This document shows, piece after piece, positions 45,409 to 55,548 of a DNA stretch of 64,000 nucleotides. Location of the stretch: assembly GCF_001515305.1 (NCBI RefSeq), contig NZ_LNQV01000001.1, positions 124,001 to 188,000 of the forward strand, in the 5' to 3' direction. The translations under genes and the position numbers were made by a program. This DNA is from Aquitalea pelogenes (GTDB lineage Bacteria > Pseudomonadota > Gammaproteobacteria > Burkholderiales > Chromobacteriaceae). Position 1 is the stretch's first letter; each line of letters opens with the position of its first letter. The notes beneath the pieces were generated by a model. That model was given only the letters and a program-made list of their open reading frames with translations, was not told the DNA's origin and searched no databases.

Positions 45409-45483
45409 CTTGATTCGTCCCTTGTCATTTCATCCGGTTTTGGCTGATTCTAGCACGGCAATACCACAGCAAGATGGTCAGGC

Positions 45484-46116
45484 TTATATCCGCGGCCTGC
45501 GGCGGAACCATCCGGTCACCGACAAGCGTTGTTGGGTGGCCGGGAGGACCTCATGCCAGAAACGGTCGGACAGGAACAACACCAGCGTGCCGGCAGTGGG
45601 CGCAATGTCCAGCGACTGGCTGCATGCATCGTCCAGATAAAGCCGGATCTGCCCACCGGCATCATCCGGCCAGTCTTCGTTCAGATACAGCACGGCAGTC
45701 AAGGCGCGGGCATCGTCGTCGCGGAATCGATCCAGATGCTTCTTGTAAAAGCTCCCGGGCGGATAGACGGCGAAATGGGATTCCAGGTCCTCCAGTCCCA
45801 TATAGAAGGCCTGATTGACGGCCTGGCGCACCTGATCCAGCGTGGAAAAATAATGCCGGATGGCGGGTGCCGCATCAGCGGGCTCCAGCCACAGCACCGA
45901 GTCCGAGCGAATTTCGCTGCGCCGTCCTTGCTGGTCGCCCCGCCCCACCGCGGCCTCATGAAAGCTGCCGGCTTGCCATTGCTCCAGGCAGCATTGTTGT
46001 AACTGTTTGATGGCCTCGCGGCTGAACAGGGTGTGATCCACCACCCAGCCGTGTTCGGCCAGTTGGTCGATCATGGTATCCAGCTTGCCTGCTTCGATCA
46101 CTGATTCTTGATTCAT
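45484..46116 (-). CDS. 2OG-Fe(II) oxygenase, prolyl-hydroxylase-like
   Basis: The 210-residue protein has the double-stranded beta-helix fold with iron ligands His127-x-Asp129 (KKHLDRF) and His188 (RFWHEVLP), and the 2-oxoglutarate Arg197 in QQRLSVTGWFRRR. Its layout resembles SM-20/P4H-type oxygenases that hydroxylate proteins; bacterial members of this kind can act on elongation factor Tu or ribosomal proteins, but the target here is unknown. I start at MNQESVIEAG rather than an upstream GTG/ATG, because the family domain begins near residue 15. Confidence 0.82.
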   Translation of the reverse strand: MNQESVIEAGKLDTMIDQLAEHGWVVDHTLFSREAIKQLQQCCLEQWQAGSFHEAAVGRGDQQGRRSEIRSDSVLWLEPADAAPAIRHYFSTLDQVRQAVNQAFYMGLEDLESHFAVYPPGSFYKKHLDRFRDDDARALTAVLYLNEDWPDDAGGQIRLYLDDACSQSLDIAPTAGTLVLFLSDRFWHEVLPATQQRLSVTGWFRRRPRI

Positions 46117-46180
46117 GCACACATTCTCCACTAGAGCGCGCTGTTCTACCACAGCGTCTTGACAAGTGGAATGATCTTCA

Positions 46181-47104
46181 TCAGTTGTGGTCGATTACCT
46201 GATCATGGCGGCCAGCCAGCCACTCCAGCACTAGCGGAAAGTGATCGGCCGGTGCGTCCGGATGGGTGAGCAAAGACACATGATCGTAGTCATGCCAATG
46301 CCCGGTGGAGCGCGCCAGCAGCCTGAAGCGCGATAAATGCGGACCAGACTCGGCACGGAAGCGGCGAACATCGTCGGGATGGCCGCGGCAAGGATCGTTG
46401 TGCGCAGCAAAGTACAGGGCAGGTGGCAAGGAGACGTGGCGTGCGGCAGCGCCATAATCGAAACCATCGTCACTATCAATCCAGGGACGCTGTTGTGCCC
46501 AGCGCTTGCTTTGCCGATGGCTCTTTTCGGTTTCGTCATCGGCCCCCAGCCCCAGACGGGCAGCAGGCAGATAGCCCACCGCACGGATGACCCAGCGCGC
46601 CAGCACATTCCACACCAGATCTACCTCCAGCCATTTGCGCCAGTTGCGCACGGCAATACTGCGCTTGCTGCCAAAGTACACCAGCGATGCAACCTGGGAG
46701 CACAAACGTGGATGGCGCAACAGACAGCTGCTCATGTGCACACCACCCCAGGAGTGCGCCATCCAGTGGACGGCGACGTCGCCCTTGATACTGCGGATGG
46801 CGGCCTGCAAGGCTGGCAGGTCGCGGCAGATGATTTCTGTTTGGCCATGCCTGCTGGCCGCGTTGATTTTGGGCGTGCTGCGGCCACGGCCACGCAGGTC
46901 GGCAACGAACACGTCATAGCCTGCCGCCGCCAGAAACGGCGCCAGCCCCCTGCCCTTGTCGCTGTAAAAAATGCGGCCATTGGCCATGACGCCATGAACC
47001 AGCAACACCGGCTCTCCCTTGCCTGCCCGGGAAATGCGCCGCATGTATAGCTGTTCACCATCGTCCAGCGTCAGGTAGTGATCTTGCTGTGTGATTTCCG
47101 TCAT
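46181..47104 (-). CDS. Alpha/beta hydrolase
   Basis: The 307-residue protein has the canonical hydrolase fold: oxyanion-hole region LLVHGVMANGRIFY, DLRGRGRS after strand 4, and the nucleophile Ser118 in AHSWGG. A likely catalytic His lies near GHWHDYDHVSLLTHPDAPADHF. It resembles lipase- and esterase-like enzymes that have no signal peptide. The ATG of MTEITQQ is preceded by AGGA at a good distance. The substrate is unknown. Confidence 0.78.
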   Translation of the reverse strand: MTEITQQDHYLTLDDGEQLYMRRISRAGKGEPVLLVHGVMANGRIFYSDKGRGLAPFLAAAGYDVFVADLRGRGRSTPKINAASRHGQTEIICRDLPALQAAIRSIKGDVAVHWMAHSWGGVHMSSCLLRHPRLCSQVASLVYFGSKRSIAVRNWRKWLEVDLVWNVLARWVIRAVGYLPAARLGLGADDETEKSHRQSKRWAQQRPWIDSDDGFDYGAAARHVSLPPALYFAAHNDPCRGHPDDVRRFRAESGPHLSRFRLLARSTGHWHDYDHVSLLTHPDAPADHFPLVLEWLAGRHDQVIDHN

Positions 47105-47188
47105 CGCCATCCTGGCCAGATTAAAGTCAAACAGTCGTATGATCCAAACAAGCACCTCACAGGTCAATATCCCTGCCTGCTGAAAATG

Positions 47189-47213
47189 AAAAAGGGCCGC
47201 TTGCGCGACCCTT
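47189..47213 (-). terminator. pepN terminator
   Basis: On the minus strand AAAGGGTCGC pairs with GCGGCCCTTT (one mismatch) around GCAA, followed by TTTTTC, about 30 bases past the pepN stop. Confidence 0.75.
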
Positions 47214-47246
47214 TTGCTGCATGTCTGTCAACAACCATCAGCCGGT

Positions 47247-49871
47247 TCAGGCATTCAGGTTCTTGTAGACAATTTCGTAGACATCCTTGGACAGCGGGCT
47301 GGCCAGCATGCGCTCCAGCTCAGCCTTCATCAGTGCCTGGCGTTCCGGCTCCAGCTTCTTCCAGCGGTTGAAAGCACGGACGATACGGCTGGCCACTTGC
47401 GGGTTGATGGCATCCAGTGCCAGTACCTGATCCGCCAGGAAGCGATAGCCACTACCGTCTTGTGCATGGAAGTGCGCCATATTGTTGCCGAAGGTGGCAA
47501 TCAGGGCGCGCGCCTTGTTGGGGTTTTTCAGGCTGAATGCCGGGTGCTCCATGGCAGCGCGCACGTGACTGAGCGTACCTTCCAGCTGGCTGGACGCCAC
47601 CAGCATGAAGAACTTGTCCATGACCAGTGCATCACGCTGCCAACGGGCGGCAAAGGCGGTATAGCACTCGTCCCTCTCTTCGCCGTCATGGTCGCGCAAA
47701 GCCAGCATGGCCCCCATCTGGTCGGACATATTGTCCGCCTCCAGTACCTGCTTGCGTGCCGCTTCGGCCGGCCAGGCCACGTTCAGCCGGGTCAGCATCT
47801 GCAAGGCGCGGTTTTTCAGGTCACGCTTGCCGGCATCTTCGGGCTTGTACTCACGGGTCTGGTTCAGCTGGTAGGCCTCGTGCCATTCGCCACGCAATGC
47901 TTCTGCCAACTGGTCCAGCACAAAGTCACGCACCTGATGGATGACGGCAGGGTCGGCGACATCCACCATTTCCAGGATTTCCGCTTCCGACGGCAGGCCG
48001 AGCATCAGGGCGCGCAAGGCCGGATCAGCCGCGTGGTCCTTCAGCACGGCGCGGAAGGCGGCAACAAAGGTTTCTGGCAGCACCAGCGCCTGGCCGGCAG
48101 CCTGGGCTGCAATCAATTGGCGGAACAGCCGCTCGGCCAGGGTCTGGCCCGCTTCCCAACGGCAGAAGCTGTCGCTGTCGTTGGCCATCAGGAAGGCAAG
48201 CTGATCGTCACGCCAGTCGTATTCCAGCTTCACCGGGGCGGAAAAACCGCGCAGCAGGGACGGCACCGGCTCTTCCGGCACATTGATGAAAACAAAGGTT
48301 TGCTCGTCCTGTTTGACATCCAGCACGCGCGTTCCGGGACGTGCCTCATCCTCACCTTCCAGCTGGAGCGGCAGATCCTGGCCATTCGCTCCCACCAGGC
48401 CCAGGGCCAGCGGGATGTGCAGGGCTTGCGGAGCAGGCTGGCCAGCCACAATGCGGCAGGACTGCTTGACCGTAAGGGCATAGCGCTGCGCGGCGGGATC
48501 ATAAGCGCTGCTGACTTGCAGCAAAGGGGTTCCGGCCTGGCTGTACCACAAGGCAAACTGTTCCAGATCCACCCCGTTGGCGTCGGCCATGGCGGCACGG
48601 AAGTCGTCGCAGGTCACCGCCTGGCCATCGTGGCGCTTGAAGTACAGATCCATGCCCTTGCGGAAGCCTTCTTCGCCCAGCAGGGTGTGATACATGCGGA
48701 CGACTTCTGCCCCTTTTTCATACACCGTCATGGTGTAGAAATTGTTCATCTCGATGTAGGAATCGGGGCGAATCGGGTGCGCGGTCGGGCCGGCATCTTC
48801 CGGGAATTGCAAGGCACGCAAGCTTTTGACATCGTCAATGCGCTTGACGGCACGGCTGCCCAGATCGGAGCTGAACTCCTGATCGCGGAATACGGTGAGC
48901 CCTTCCTTGAGCGAGAGCTGGAACCAGTCGCGGCAGGTCACGCGGTTGCCGGTCCAGTTATGGAAATACTCGTGCGCGATGATGGCTTCCACGCGCTGGA
49001 ATTCGGCATCGGTACGGGTATCCTTGCGCGCCAGCACGGCCGAGGTATTGAAAATATTGAGGCCCTTGTTTTCCATGGCCCCCATATTGAAGTCGCTGAC
49101 CGCCACGATCATGTAGATGTCCAGGTCGTATTCCAGCCCGAAGCGCTGTTCATCCCATTTCATCGCCCGCTTGACGGCACCCATGCCGAAGGCAACCTTG
49201 TCCTGATCCGCAGGTTCGGTCCAGATTTCCAGCGTCACTTCCCGGCCACGCACGGTGGTGAACTTGTCACGCGCAGCCACCAGCTTGCCCGCGACCAGTG
49301 CAAACAGGTAGGAAGGCTTGCGGTAGGGGTCCACCCACTTCACCCAGTGACGCTTTTTGTCCAGCATGCCCTCGCCCACCTTGTTGCCATTGGACAGCAG
49401 CACCGGATATTTCTGCTTGTCGGCCACAATGGTGGTGGTGAACTTGGCCATCACGTCCGGACGGTCCATGTAGAAGGTGATCTTGCGGAAACCTTCCGGC
49501 TCGCACTGGGTGAACAGATTGCCATTGGACGCATACAGGCCCATCAGGCTGGTATTGGAGGCAGGGTCGAGTTCGGTTTCCAGCTCCAGGATGAAGCTGT
49601 CGGGTACGCCGGGAATCAGCAAGCCTTCTGCGTTCAACTGGTAGGCATCGGCAGACAGGCGCTCACCATCGAGCGTGACCGATCGCAAAGTGGCCGTTCC
49701 GTCCAGCCACAGATCGGCTGGCGCAGCAGATTGCTGGTTACGCTTGATCACCAGTCGCGAATGGACTCGCGTTTGCGCTTCCTCTATATCGAACTTCAAA
49801 TCCACCCGGTCCACCAGATAGGCCGGGATGGCATAGTCTTTCAGATAGTTCACTTGAGGCTGCTGCGCCAT
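47247..49871 (-). CDS. pepN: Aminopeptidase N
   Basis: PepN removes N-terminal residues from peptides and is the main cytoplasmic aminopeptidase of proteobacteria. The 874-residue M1 enzyme has the exopeptidase motif GAMEN (264-268), the zinc site His300-Glu301-x2-His304 in [11 protein letters not shown], and Glu323 in [10 protein letters not shown]. The C-terminal half is the long helical domain of the E. coli form. It is downstream of an M61 peptidase gene on the same strand. Confidence 0.97.
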   Translation of the reverse strand: MAQQPQVNYLKDYAIPAYLVDRVDLKFDIEEAQTRVHSRLVIKRNQQSAAPADLWLDGTATLRSVTLDGERLSADAYQLNAEGLLIPGVPDSFILELETELDPASNTSLMGLYASNGNLFTQCEPEGFRKITFYMDRPDVMAKFTTTIVADKQKYPVLLSNGNKVGEGMLDKKRHWVKWVDPYRKPSYLFALVAGKLVAARDKFTTVRGREVTLEIWTEPADQDKVAFGMGAVKRAMKWDEQRFGLEYDLDIYMIVAVSDFNMGAMENKGLNIFNTSAVLARKDTRTDAEFQRVEAIIAHEYFHNWTGNRVTCRDWFQLSLKEGLTVFRDQEFSSDLGSRAVKRIDDVKSLRALQFPEDAGPTAHPIRPDSYIEMNNFYTMTVYEKGAEVVRMYHTLLGEEGFRKGMDLYFKRHDGQAVTCDDFRAAMADANGVDLEQFALWYSQAGTPLLQVSSAYDPAAQRYALTVKQSCRIVAGQPAPQALHIPLALGLVGANGQDLPLQLEGEDEARPGTRVLDVKQDEQTFVFINVPEEPVPSLLRGFSAPVKLEYDWRDDQLAFLMANDSDSFCRWEAGQTLAERLFRQLIAAQAAGQALVLPETFVAAFRAVLKDHAADPALRALMLGLPSEAEILEMVDVADPAVIHQVRDFVLDQLAEALRGEWHEAYQLNQTREYKPEDAGKRDLKNRALQMLTRLNVAWPAEAARKQVLEADNMSDQMGAMLALRDHDGEERDECYTAFAARWQRDALVMDKFFMLVASSQLEGTLSHVRAAMEHPAFSLKNPNKARALIATFGNNMAHFHAQDGSGYRFLADQVLALDAINPQVASRIVRAFNRWKKLEPERQALMKAELERMLASPLSKDVYEIVYKNLNA

Positions 49872-49992
49872 GTTCTTCTCTCTAATTTTCAGGTCGTTGC
49901 CGGTTGGTGCCGGTCTGAGTCATGAACCGGGCAGGATCGCCACCCAGATTCGCTTTACTGTTTGAACCATCATGTCCGTCGCGCCATGGCAC

Positions 49993-51774
49993 TCAGCCCT
50001 GTGGCCACGGACCAGTCTTTTCCTGCAGTTGCAAACGGCAGGTCGTCTGCGGCTGGGCTTGCAGACATACTTCACGCACCAGAAGTTCATCGCGCCGGAA
50101 CACATGCAGGGTGATGCTCTCCCCCACACGATAACGGCTCAGCGTCTTGTCCAGGTCGCTTGCCTTCAGCCCATCCACCGCCAGCAGGATATCCCCGCCG
50201 GCCAGTCCAGCCTCTTGCGCTGCGCCGCCATCGTAAACATGGGTCAGGCGCAAACCTGCCGGGTCCGCTTGTGTCTTCACACCCAGGCTGGCTTTGGGTT
50301 TGCGCTGCGGCACCGGCAGGCCGATGCCACCGGCATCGCCGGCATGATCCGCGTAGTCCCAGTTCATGTCTACCCCCTGGGACAATAACAGCTGCGGCAA
50401 GGGCAGATCAGTGGTGGAGCGCAGCGCCTGATCGAAGAAGTCCTGCAAGGAGAAACCAGCCACCTGCTGGGCGATTTCTTCCCATTCCTGCTCGGCCAGT
50501 CCCTTGCCGTCTGCCAGCCATTTTGTCCACAAGGCACGCATGATGTCGTCCAGCGTCGTCACCCCCTGGCTGCGCTCACGCAGGGTCAGGTCCAGCGCCA
50601 GCGCAGCCAGCGCGCCCTTGGTGTAATAGCTGACAATGCTGTTCGGACTGTTTTCGTCTTGCCGGTAGTATTTGATCCAGGCATCAAAGCTGGACTCTTC
50701 CAGCGTTTGCTTCAGCCGGCCTGCACCGCGCTGTACACCGCTGATGGTCTGGGCCAGCAGGCCAAGATAGCGCTTGCTGTCGATCAGCCCGCAACGCAAC
50801 AGGGTCAAATCATCATAGTAGGAAGTGATGCCCTCGAACGCCCACAGCAAACGGGTATAGCCTTCACTGCGCAAGTCATAGGGGCTGAAGGCAGCCGGCT
50901 TGATACGCTTCACATTCCAGCTGTGGAAATACTCATGACTGATCAGACCCAACAGTTTCAGATAACCGTCGGAGATTTCGGTCTGGTCGAAGTCAGGCAA
51001 ATCATCACGATTGGCCACCAGCGCCGTGGATGCCCGATGCTCCAGCCCTCCGTAGATGTCCTTGCCCACATAAAGCATGAATACATAACGCTCGAACGGT
51101 GCTGGCGTGCCGAACAGGCGGATCTGGTATTCGCAGATTTTCTTGGTATCACGCGCCAGGCGCTTCAAGTCACCACGGAATCGTCCTGACACCACAAACT
51201 GATGCGGCACGCCGCAAGCCTTGAAGCTGACCGTATGGAAATCGCCCAGCTCCACCGGATGGTCCAGCAATTCGTCGTAATTTGCGGCACGGTACAGCCC
51301 GAAGCCGCTTTTCTTCACCTTCACCGCGGGCAAGGCAGTCGCCACCTTCCAGTCCGCATGGGCCTTGCCCTTGGCAGGCCGGATTTCCACCTCGCATGCC
51401 TCATGCTCACGGCCGGCAACGGACAGGAACACACTGCTGGCATTGAAGAAACCGCGTGAGTCATCCAGATAAGCACCACGCACCGACAGGTCATAGGCAT
51501 ACACCTGGTAGACCAGTGTCAGGCTGCTGCTTACCGGGTCCGCCTGCCAGCTGTGTTTGTCCAGCTTGCGCAGCCCAACACTTTTACCAGCGCTACTGGC
51601 TTGAATACTGACAATATGGCGGGAAAACTCTCGGATCAGATAACTACCCGGAATCCAGGCAGGCAAGGAAAACACCTGTCCGCCGCTGGCCGGCTTGTCA
51701 AGCTGCAGCGTAATTTCGAAACAATGGGTTTCCGGCGAGCACGGACGAATGGAGTAACGGACGGCTTTGGTCAT
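49993..51774 (-). CDS. M61-family metallopeptidase with PDZ domain
   Basis: The 593-residue protein belongs to family M61 (glycyl aminopeptidase-like). It has zinc ligands His280-Glu281-x2-His284 in HEYFHSWNVKR and downstream Glu314 in WAFEGITSYYDD. A C-terminal PDZ domain (about residues 490-570, with VYDGGAAQEAGLAGGDILLAVDGLKA) would bind peptide tails. It lies just before pepN. I see no secretion signal, so it probably acts in the cytoplasm. Confidence 0.9.
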   Translation of the reverse strand: MTKAVRYSIRPCSPETHCFEITLQLDKPASGGQVFSLPAWIPGSYLIREFSRHIVSIQASSAGKSVGLRKLDKHSWQADPVSSSLTLVYQVYAYDLSVRGAYLDDSRGFFNASSVFLSVAGREHEACEVEIRPAKGKAHADWKVATALPAVKVKKSGFGLYRAANYDELLDHPVELGDFHTVSFKACGVPHQFVVSGRFRGDLKRLARDTKKICEYQIRLFGTPAPFERYVFMLYVGKDIYGGLEHRASTALVANRDDLPDFDQTEISDGYLKLLGLISHEYFHSWNVKRIKPAAFSPYDLRSEGYTRLLWAFEGITSYYDDLTLLRCGLIDSKRYLGLLAQTISGVQRGAGRLKQTLEESSFDAWIKYYRQDENSPNSIVSYYTKGALAALALDLTLRERSQGVTTLDDIMRALWTKWLADGKGLAEQEWEEIAQQVAGFSLQDFFDQALRSTTDLPLPQLLLSQGVDMNWDYADHAGDAGGIGLPVPQRKPKASLGVKTQADPAGLRLTHVYDGGAAQEAGLAGGDILLAVDGLKASDLDKTLSRYRVGESITLHVFRRDELLVREVCLQAQPQTTCRLQLQEKTGPWPQG

Positions 51775-52229
51775 GATCTGCCCAGGAAAGGATAGAAAAC
51801 GGCAGATTCTAGCACCCGCATCGCAACAGGGGGGCTGCCGATCACGATTTGACTTAAGTCAAGGGCTTGGACAGGCATGACAATATAATCCCCAGTAAGC
51901 GGCATCAGGTTAATAGCTTGCTGCCAGCTCGCTTGAAATCAAGAAAATGGTGGACGTAAAAATCCCGCAGGCATACTAATCAACTGGCCCGTCATGGGTA
52001 TTTGCTTTAGAATCCCTGCTGAATAAATGGGGAAAAAGTGTGTGTCTGACCACGCTTTGCCAGGTTTCTGGCAGAACATTGTCAACACGGGTCAAACACT
52101 TTGCTAGTCTGAAATTGCTCAGGTTCCTCAGCGGCTTTTCCTGCTCATTTCAGTTTGGGGCAGCGGGCAGGAAATCAAGTCGCCACGGTTTGTCACGTTC
52201 TAAGTTAGCAACCTTGGAGAAAACCCTAA
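51775..52229 (+). other. Promoter region of the cbb3 oxidase operon
   Basis: These 455 bases hold no gene. They contain an FNR-type site (51849-51862) and -10 element (51884-51889), leaving a leader of about 330 bases before ccoN whose role I cannot see. A TTGTCA near 52080 could serve a second promoter, but this is unconvincing. Confidence 0.5.
51849..51889 (+). promoter_or_regulatory. FNR/ANR-activated class II promoter
   Basis: TTGACTTAAGTCAA (51849-51862) is a perfect palindrome of the FNR/ANR form TTGAN6TCAA. A consensus TATAAT follows at 51884-51889. The predicted start point near 51897 puts the site centre at about -41.5, the standard class II activator position. No good -35 is needed or present. 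Confidence 0.82.
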
Positions 52230-53657
52230 ATGGAAACGCAATCCACTTATAACTATAAGGTGGTGCGCCAGTTTGCCATCATGACCGTAGTATGGGGCAT
52301 TGTAGGCATGCTGGTGGGCGTCATCATTGCGGCCCAATTGGTGTGGCCGGAGCTCAATTTTGGGCCCTGGTTCCACTTTGGCCGCTTGCGCCCGCTGCAC
52401 ACCAACGCCGTAATTTTCGCCTTTGGCGGTTGCGGCCTGTTTGCAACTTCCTACTACGTCGTGCAGCGAACCTGTAACGTACGCCTGATCTCGGACAAAC
52501 TGGCAGCCTTCACCTTCTGGATGTGGCAGCTGATCATTGTCCTCGCTGCCATCACCCTGCCGCTGGGTATCACCTTCGGCAAGGAATACGCCGAACTGGA
52601 ATGGCCGATCAAGCTGATGATCGCCGTGACCTGGGTGGTATATGCCATCGTGTTCTTCGGCACCATCGCCATCCGCAAGGTTAAACACATCTATGTAGCC
52701 AACTGGTTCTACGGTGCGTTCATCCTGGCAGTTGCCCTGCTGCACATCGTCAACAGCGCCTTTGTACCGGTTTCCCTGACCAAGTCCTACTCCGTGTACG
52801 CCGGTGCCGTGGATGCCATGGTGCAATGGTGGTATGGTCACAATGCCGTGGGCTTCTTCCTGACCGCCGCCTTCCTGGGCATGATGTACTACTTCGTGCC
52901 GAAGCAAGCTGGTCGTCCGGTTTACTCCTATCGCCTGTCGGTGGTTCACTTCTGGGCCCTGATCTTCACCTATATGTGGGCTGGTCCTCACCACCTGCAC
53001 TACACTGCCCTGCCTGACTGGACCCAGTCGCTGGGTATGGTGTTCTCGCTGGTGCTGCTGGCTCCTAGCTGGGGTGGCATGATCAACGGCATCATGACCC
53101 TGTCCGGCGCATGGCACAAACTGCGTACCGACCCGGTTCTGAAGTTCCTGGTGGTTTCCCTGTCCTTCTACGGTATGTCCACCTTCGAAGGCCCGATGAT
53201 GTCCATCAAGTCCGTGAATGCCCTGTCTCACTACACTGACTGGACCATCGGTCACGTGCACTCCGGTGCTCTGGGCTGGGTTGGCTTCATCACCATCGGT
53301 TCCATGTACTACCTGCTGCCGCGCCTGTTCGGTCGTGAGTCCATGCACAGCACCAAGCTGATCGAAGCTCACTTCTGGCTGGCTACTGTTGGTGTGGTTC
53401 TGTACATCGCCGCACTGTGGATCTCCGGTGTGACCCAGGGCCTGATGTGGCGCGCCCTGAATGCCGACGGCACCCTGACTTATGCCTTTGTGGAAGCCGT
53501 GAAAGCAACCTACCCCTACCACTTCGTGCGTTTCCTGGGTGGTACGCTGTACCTGACCGGTATGCTGCTGATGGCTTACAACACCTTCCGCACCGTTGCC
53601 AGTGGCAAGGCTGTTGACGCCAAGATCCCGGCTGTCAACGCATCGGCTCACGCTTAA
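52230..53657 (+). CDS. ccoN: Cytochrome cbb3 oxidase subunit I
   Basis: CcoN is the catalytic subunit of the high-affinity terminal oxidase that reduces oxygen at low tension. The 475-residue protein has about 12 membrane segments and haem/copper histidines in [10 protein letters not shown] (low-spin haem b), [14 protein letters not shown] (CuB region) and [23 protein letters not shown], then [18 protein letters not shown] (haem b3). It is first in ccoNOQP, with GGAG upstream of the ATG. Confidence 0.97.
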   Translation: METQSTYNYKVVRQFAIMTVVWGIVGMLVGVIIAAQLVWPELNFGPWFHFGRLRPLHTNAVIFAFGGCGLFATSYYVVQRTCNVRLISDKLAAFTFWMWQLIIVLAAITLPLGITFGKEYAELEWPIKLMIAVTWVVYAIVFFGTIAIRKVKHIYVANWFYGAFILAVALLHIVNSAFVPVSLTKSYSVYAGAVDAMVQWWYGHNAVGFFLTAAFLGMMYYFVPKQAGRPVYSYRLSVVHFWALIFTYMWAGPHHLHYTALPDWTQSLGMVFSLVLLAPSWGGMINGIMTLSGAWHKLRTDPVLKFLVVSLSFYGMSTFEGPMMSIKSVNALSHYTDWTIGHVHSGALGWVGFITIGSMYYLLPRLFGRESMHSTKLIEAHFWLATVGVVLYIAALWISGVTQGLMWRALNADGTLTYAFVEAVKATYPYHFVRFLGGTLYLTGMLLMAYNTFRTVASGKAVDAKIPAVNASAHA

Positions 53658-53677
53658 GCGGATAAAGGTAGAAGAAC

Positions 53678-54292
53678 ATGGAAAAGATCCAGAAACTGAT
53701 TGAAGAGCACGTGGGTTACCTCATCGTGTTCACCCTGATCGTGATCAGCTTTGCCGGCCTGGTGGAAATCCTGCCGCTGGCATTCCAGAAGTCCACCACG
53801 CAGCCTGTTGCCGGCGTCAAGCCCTATACCGCGCTGCAACTGGCTGGTCGCGACATTTACATCCGTGAAGGCTGCTACAACTGCCACTCCCAGATGATTC
53901 GTCCGTTCCGCGCCGAAACTGAGCGTTATGGTCACTACTCCGTTGCGGGTGAGTCGGTTTACGACCATCCCTTCCAGTGGGGTTCCAAGCGTACCGGTCC
54001 GGACCTGGCCCGTGTAGGCGGTCGTTATTCCGACGAATGGCACCGTGTCCACCTGACCAATCCGCGTGACGTGGTTCCGGAATCCAACATGCCTGCTTTC
54101 CCGTGGCTGTCGAAGAACCTGGCCGATGCCGAAATCATGCCGAAGAAAATGGAAGCCCTGCGCGCTGTAGGTGTTCCCTATACCGACAAGGATATCGCCG
54201 AAGCCAAGGCTCAGGTGGAAGGCAAGTCGGAAATGGATGCCCTGATTGCATATCTGCAGGGCTTGGGTCTCGCACTGAAGAATGTTCGCTAA
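53678..54292 (+). CDS. ccoO: Cytochrome cbb3 oxidase subunit II
   Basis: CcoO is a monohaem c-type subunit anchored by one N-terminal helix (residues 14-34). The 204-residue protein binds haem through Cys66-x2-Cys69-His70 in GCYNCHSQM, with the distal Met probably in [10 protein letters not shown]. It passes electrons from CcoP to CcoN. It lies 20 bases after ccoN. Confidence 0.96.
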   Translation: MEKIQKLIEEHVGYLIVFTLIVISFAGLVEILPLAFQKSTTQPVAGVKPYTALQLAGRDIYIREGCYNCHSQMIRPFRAETERYGHYSVAGESVYDHPFQWGSKRTGPDLARVGGRYSDEWHRVHLTNPRDVVPESNMPAFPWLSKNLADAEIMPKKMEALRAVGVPYTDKDIAEAKAQVEGKSEMDALIAYLQGLGLALKNVR

Positions 54293-54295
54293 GTC

Positions 54296-54490
54296 ATGGA
54301 CTGGGTAACGATTGGGCGTTCTGCCTTCACCGTGATGTGCTTCACCTTCTTCATTCTGGTGTTGTTCATCGCCTATAGCAGACGCTCAAAGAACCGGTAC
54401 GATGAAGCGGCCAATGTGCCCTTTCTCGACGACGACAAGGTGCAGGAGGCCGACAACCATGAGTCGGCTTCTAACGGAGCAAAACAATGA
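54296..54490 (+). CDS. ccoQ: Cytochrome cbb3 oxidase subunit IV-like, CcoQ
   Basis: The 64-residue protein has a single membrane helix (residues 9-27, RSAFTVMCFTFFILVLFIAY) followed by a charged tail RRSKNRYDEAANVPFL typical of CcoQ. It is thought to help assemble or stabilise the oxidase. It sits between ccoO and ccoP; its end overlaps the ccoP start by four bases. Confidence 0.88.
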   Translation: MDWVTIGRSAFTVMCFTFFILVLFIAYSRRSKNRYDEAANVPFLDDDKVQEADNHESASNGAKQ

Positions 54491-55401
54491 GTGATTTCGT
54501 AAGCGATTTCTGGGGCATCTGGATCACGGCCATCGTGGTTGCAGGTTTTGTTGGCCTGTCCCTGCTGTTGTTCACCCAATCCAAGACTACGGTCAAGAAG
54601 GGTGAGCAGGTTGAAACCATGGGTCACGTATGGGATGGCGACCTCGAAGAATACAACCACCCGCTGCCGCGCTGGTGGATGCTGATGTTCTACATCACGC
54701 TGATCTTCGGTGCCTGCTATCTGGTGCTCTACCCTGGCCTTGGCAAGTGGCAAGGTATCCGTGGCTGGACTTCCGTAGGTCAGTACAAGGAAGAACGTGC
54801 CCAGGCGGAAGCCAAGTACCAGCCGCTGTATGACAAGTACCTGAAGGAAGACCTGAAGCAGGTTGCTGCCGATCCCAAGGCACAGGAAATGGGCAAGCGC
54901 CTGTTCCAGACCTACTGCGTACAGTGCCACGGCTCTGACGCACGCGGTGCCAAGGGCTTCCCGAACCTGACCGACAACGACTGGCTGTGGGGTGGCGATC
55001 CGAAAACCATCGAAACCACCATCCTGAATGGTCGTCATGGTCAGATGCCGGCCTGGGGTTCGGTACTGGGCGAAGAGAAGGTCAAGGACGTTGCCAACTA
55101 CGTGATGTCGCTGTCCGGCAAGAAGCATGATGCCGAACGTGCAGCACGCGGCAAGGAAACCTTCACCACCATCTGCGCAGCCTGCCACGGTCCGGACGGC
55201 AAGGGTAACCAGCAACTGGGTGCACCGAACCTGACTGACAACATCTGGCTGTATGGCGGTACTGAAAAGACCATCATCGAGACCATCACCAATGGTCGCA
55301 ACAACCAGATGCCGGCCTGGAAGGACTTCCTGGGCGACGGCAAGGTTCACCTGCTGGCAGCCTACGTGTGGGGCCTGTCCAATAACGCCAAGGCGCAGTA
55401 A
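54487..55401 (+). CDS. ccoP: Cytochrome cbb3 oxidase subunit III (dihaem c)
   Basis: CcoP is the electron-entry subunit. The 304-residue protein has two N-terminal hydrophobic helices (about residues 9-31 and 63-84) and two haem sites: Cys144-x2-Cys147-His148 (YCVQCHGSD) and Cys230-x2-Cys233-His234 (ICAACHGPD). Methionine ligands are probably in the two GQMPAW/NQMPAW segments. It ends the core ccoNOQP set; an unusual stem-loop follows. Confidence 0.96.
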   Translation: MSDFVSDFWGIWITAIVVAGFVGLSLLLFTQSKTTVKKGEQVETMGHVWDGDLEEYNHPLPRWWMLMFYITLIFGACYLVLYPGLGKWQGIRGWTSVGQYKEERAQAEAKYQPLYDKYLKEDLKQVAADPKAQEMGKRLFQTYCVQCHGSDARGAKGFPNLTDNDWLWGGDPKTIETTILNGRHGQMPAWGSVLGEEKVKDVANYVMSLSGKKHDAERAARGKETFTTICAACHGPDGKGNQQLGAPNLTDNIWLYGGTEKTIIETITNGRNNQMPAWKDFLGDGKVHLLAAYVWGLSNNAKAQ

Positions 55402-55412
55402 GCCTTAGCCAA

Positions 55413-55440
55413 CATACTGCCCGCGCAAGCGGGCAGTATG
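55413..55440 (+). other. Perfect 12-bp stem-loop between ccoP and ccoG
   Basis: CATACTGCCCGC and GCGGGCAGTATG pair without mismatch around the GNRA-type loop GCAA. No T run follows, so it is an mRNA-stabilising or processing element rather than a standard terminator. It could let ccoNOQP accumulate above ccoG. Confidence 0.55.
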
Positions 55441-55548
55441 CTTTACATCAAACACTATACTGATTCATATAATATAATTACTTGCAAGATGCTTGTGCAA
55501 AGTCCATCACCCAGGTGTACTTTGCGAAATCCTCTTCAGGAAAACACC

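Noticed and set aside
47214-49925. Very long open frame antisense to pepN (about 900 codons)
   Set aside because: The minus-strand frame is a complete, motif-bearing M1 aminopeptidase; the antisense frame has no family signature and reflects GC-biased codon use.
51932-51943. CTTGAAATCAAG as a second FNR site
   Set aside because: The half-sites are separated by two bases rather than the six needed (TTGA-N6-TCAA), so an FNR dimer would not fit.
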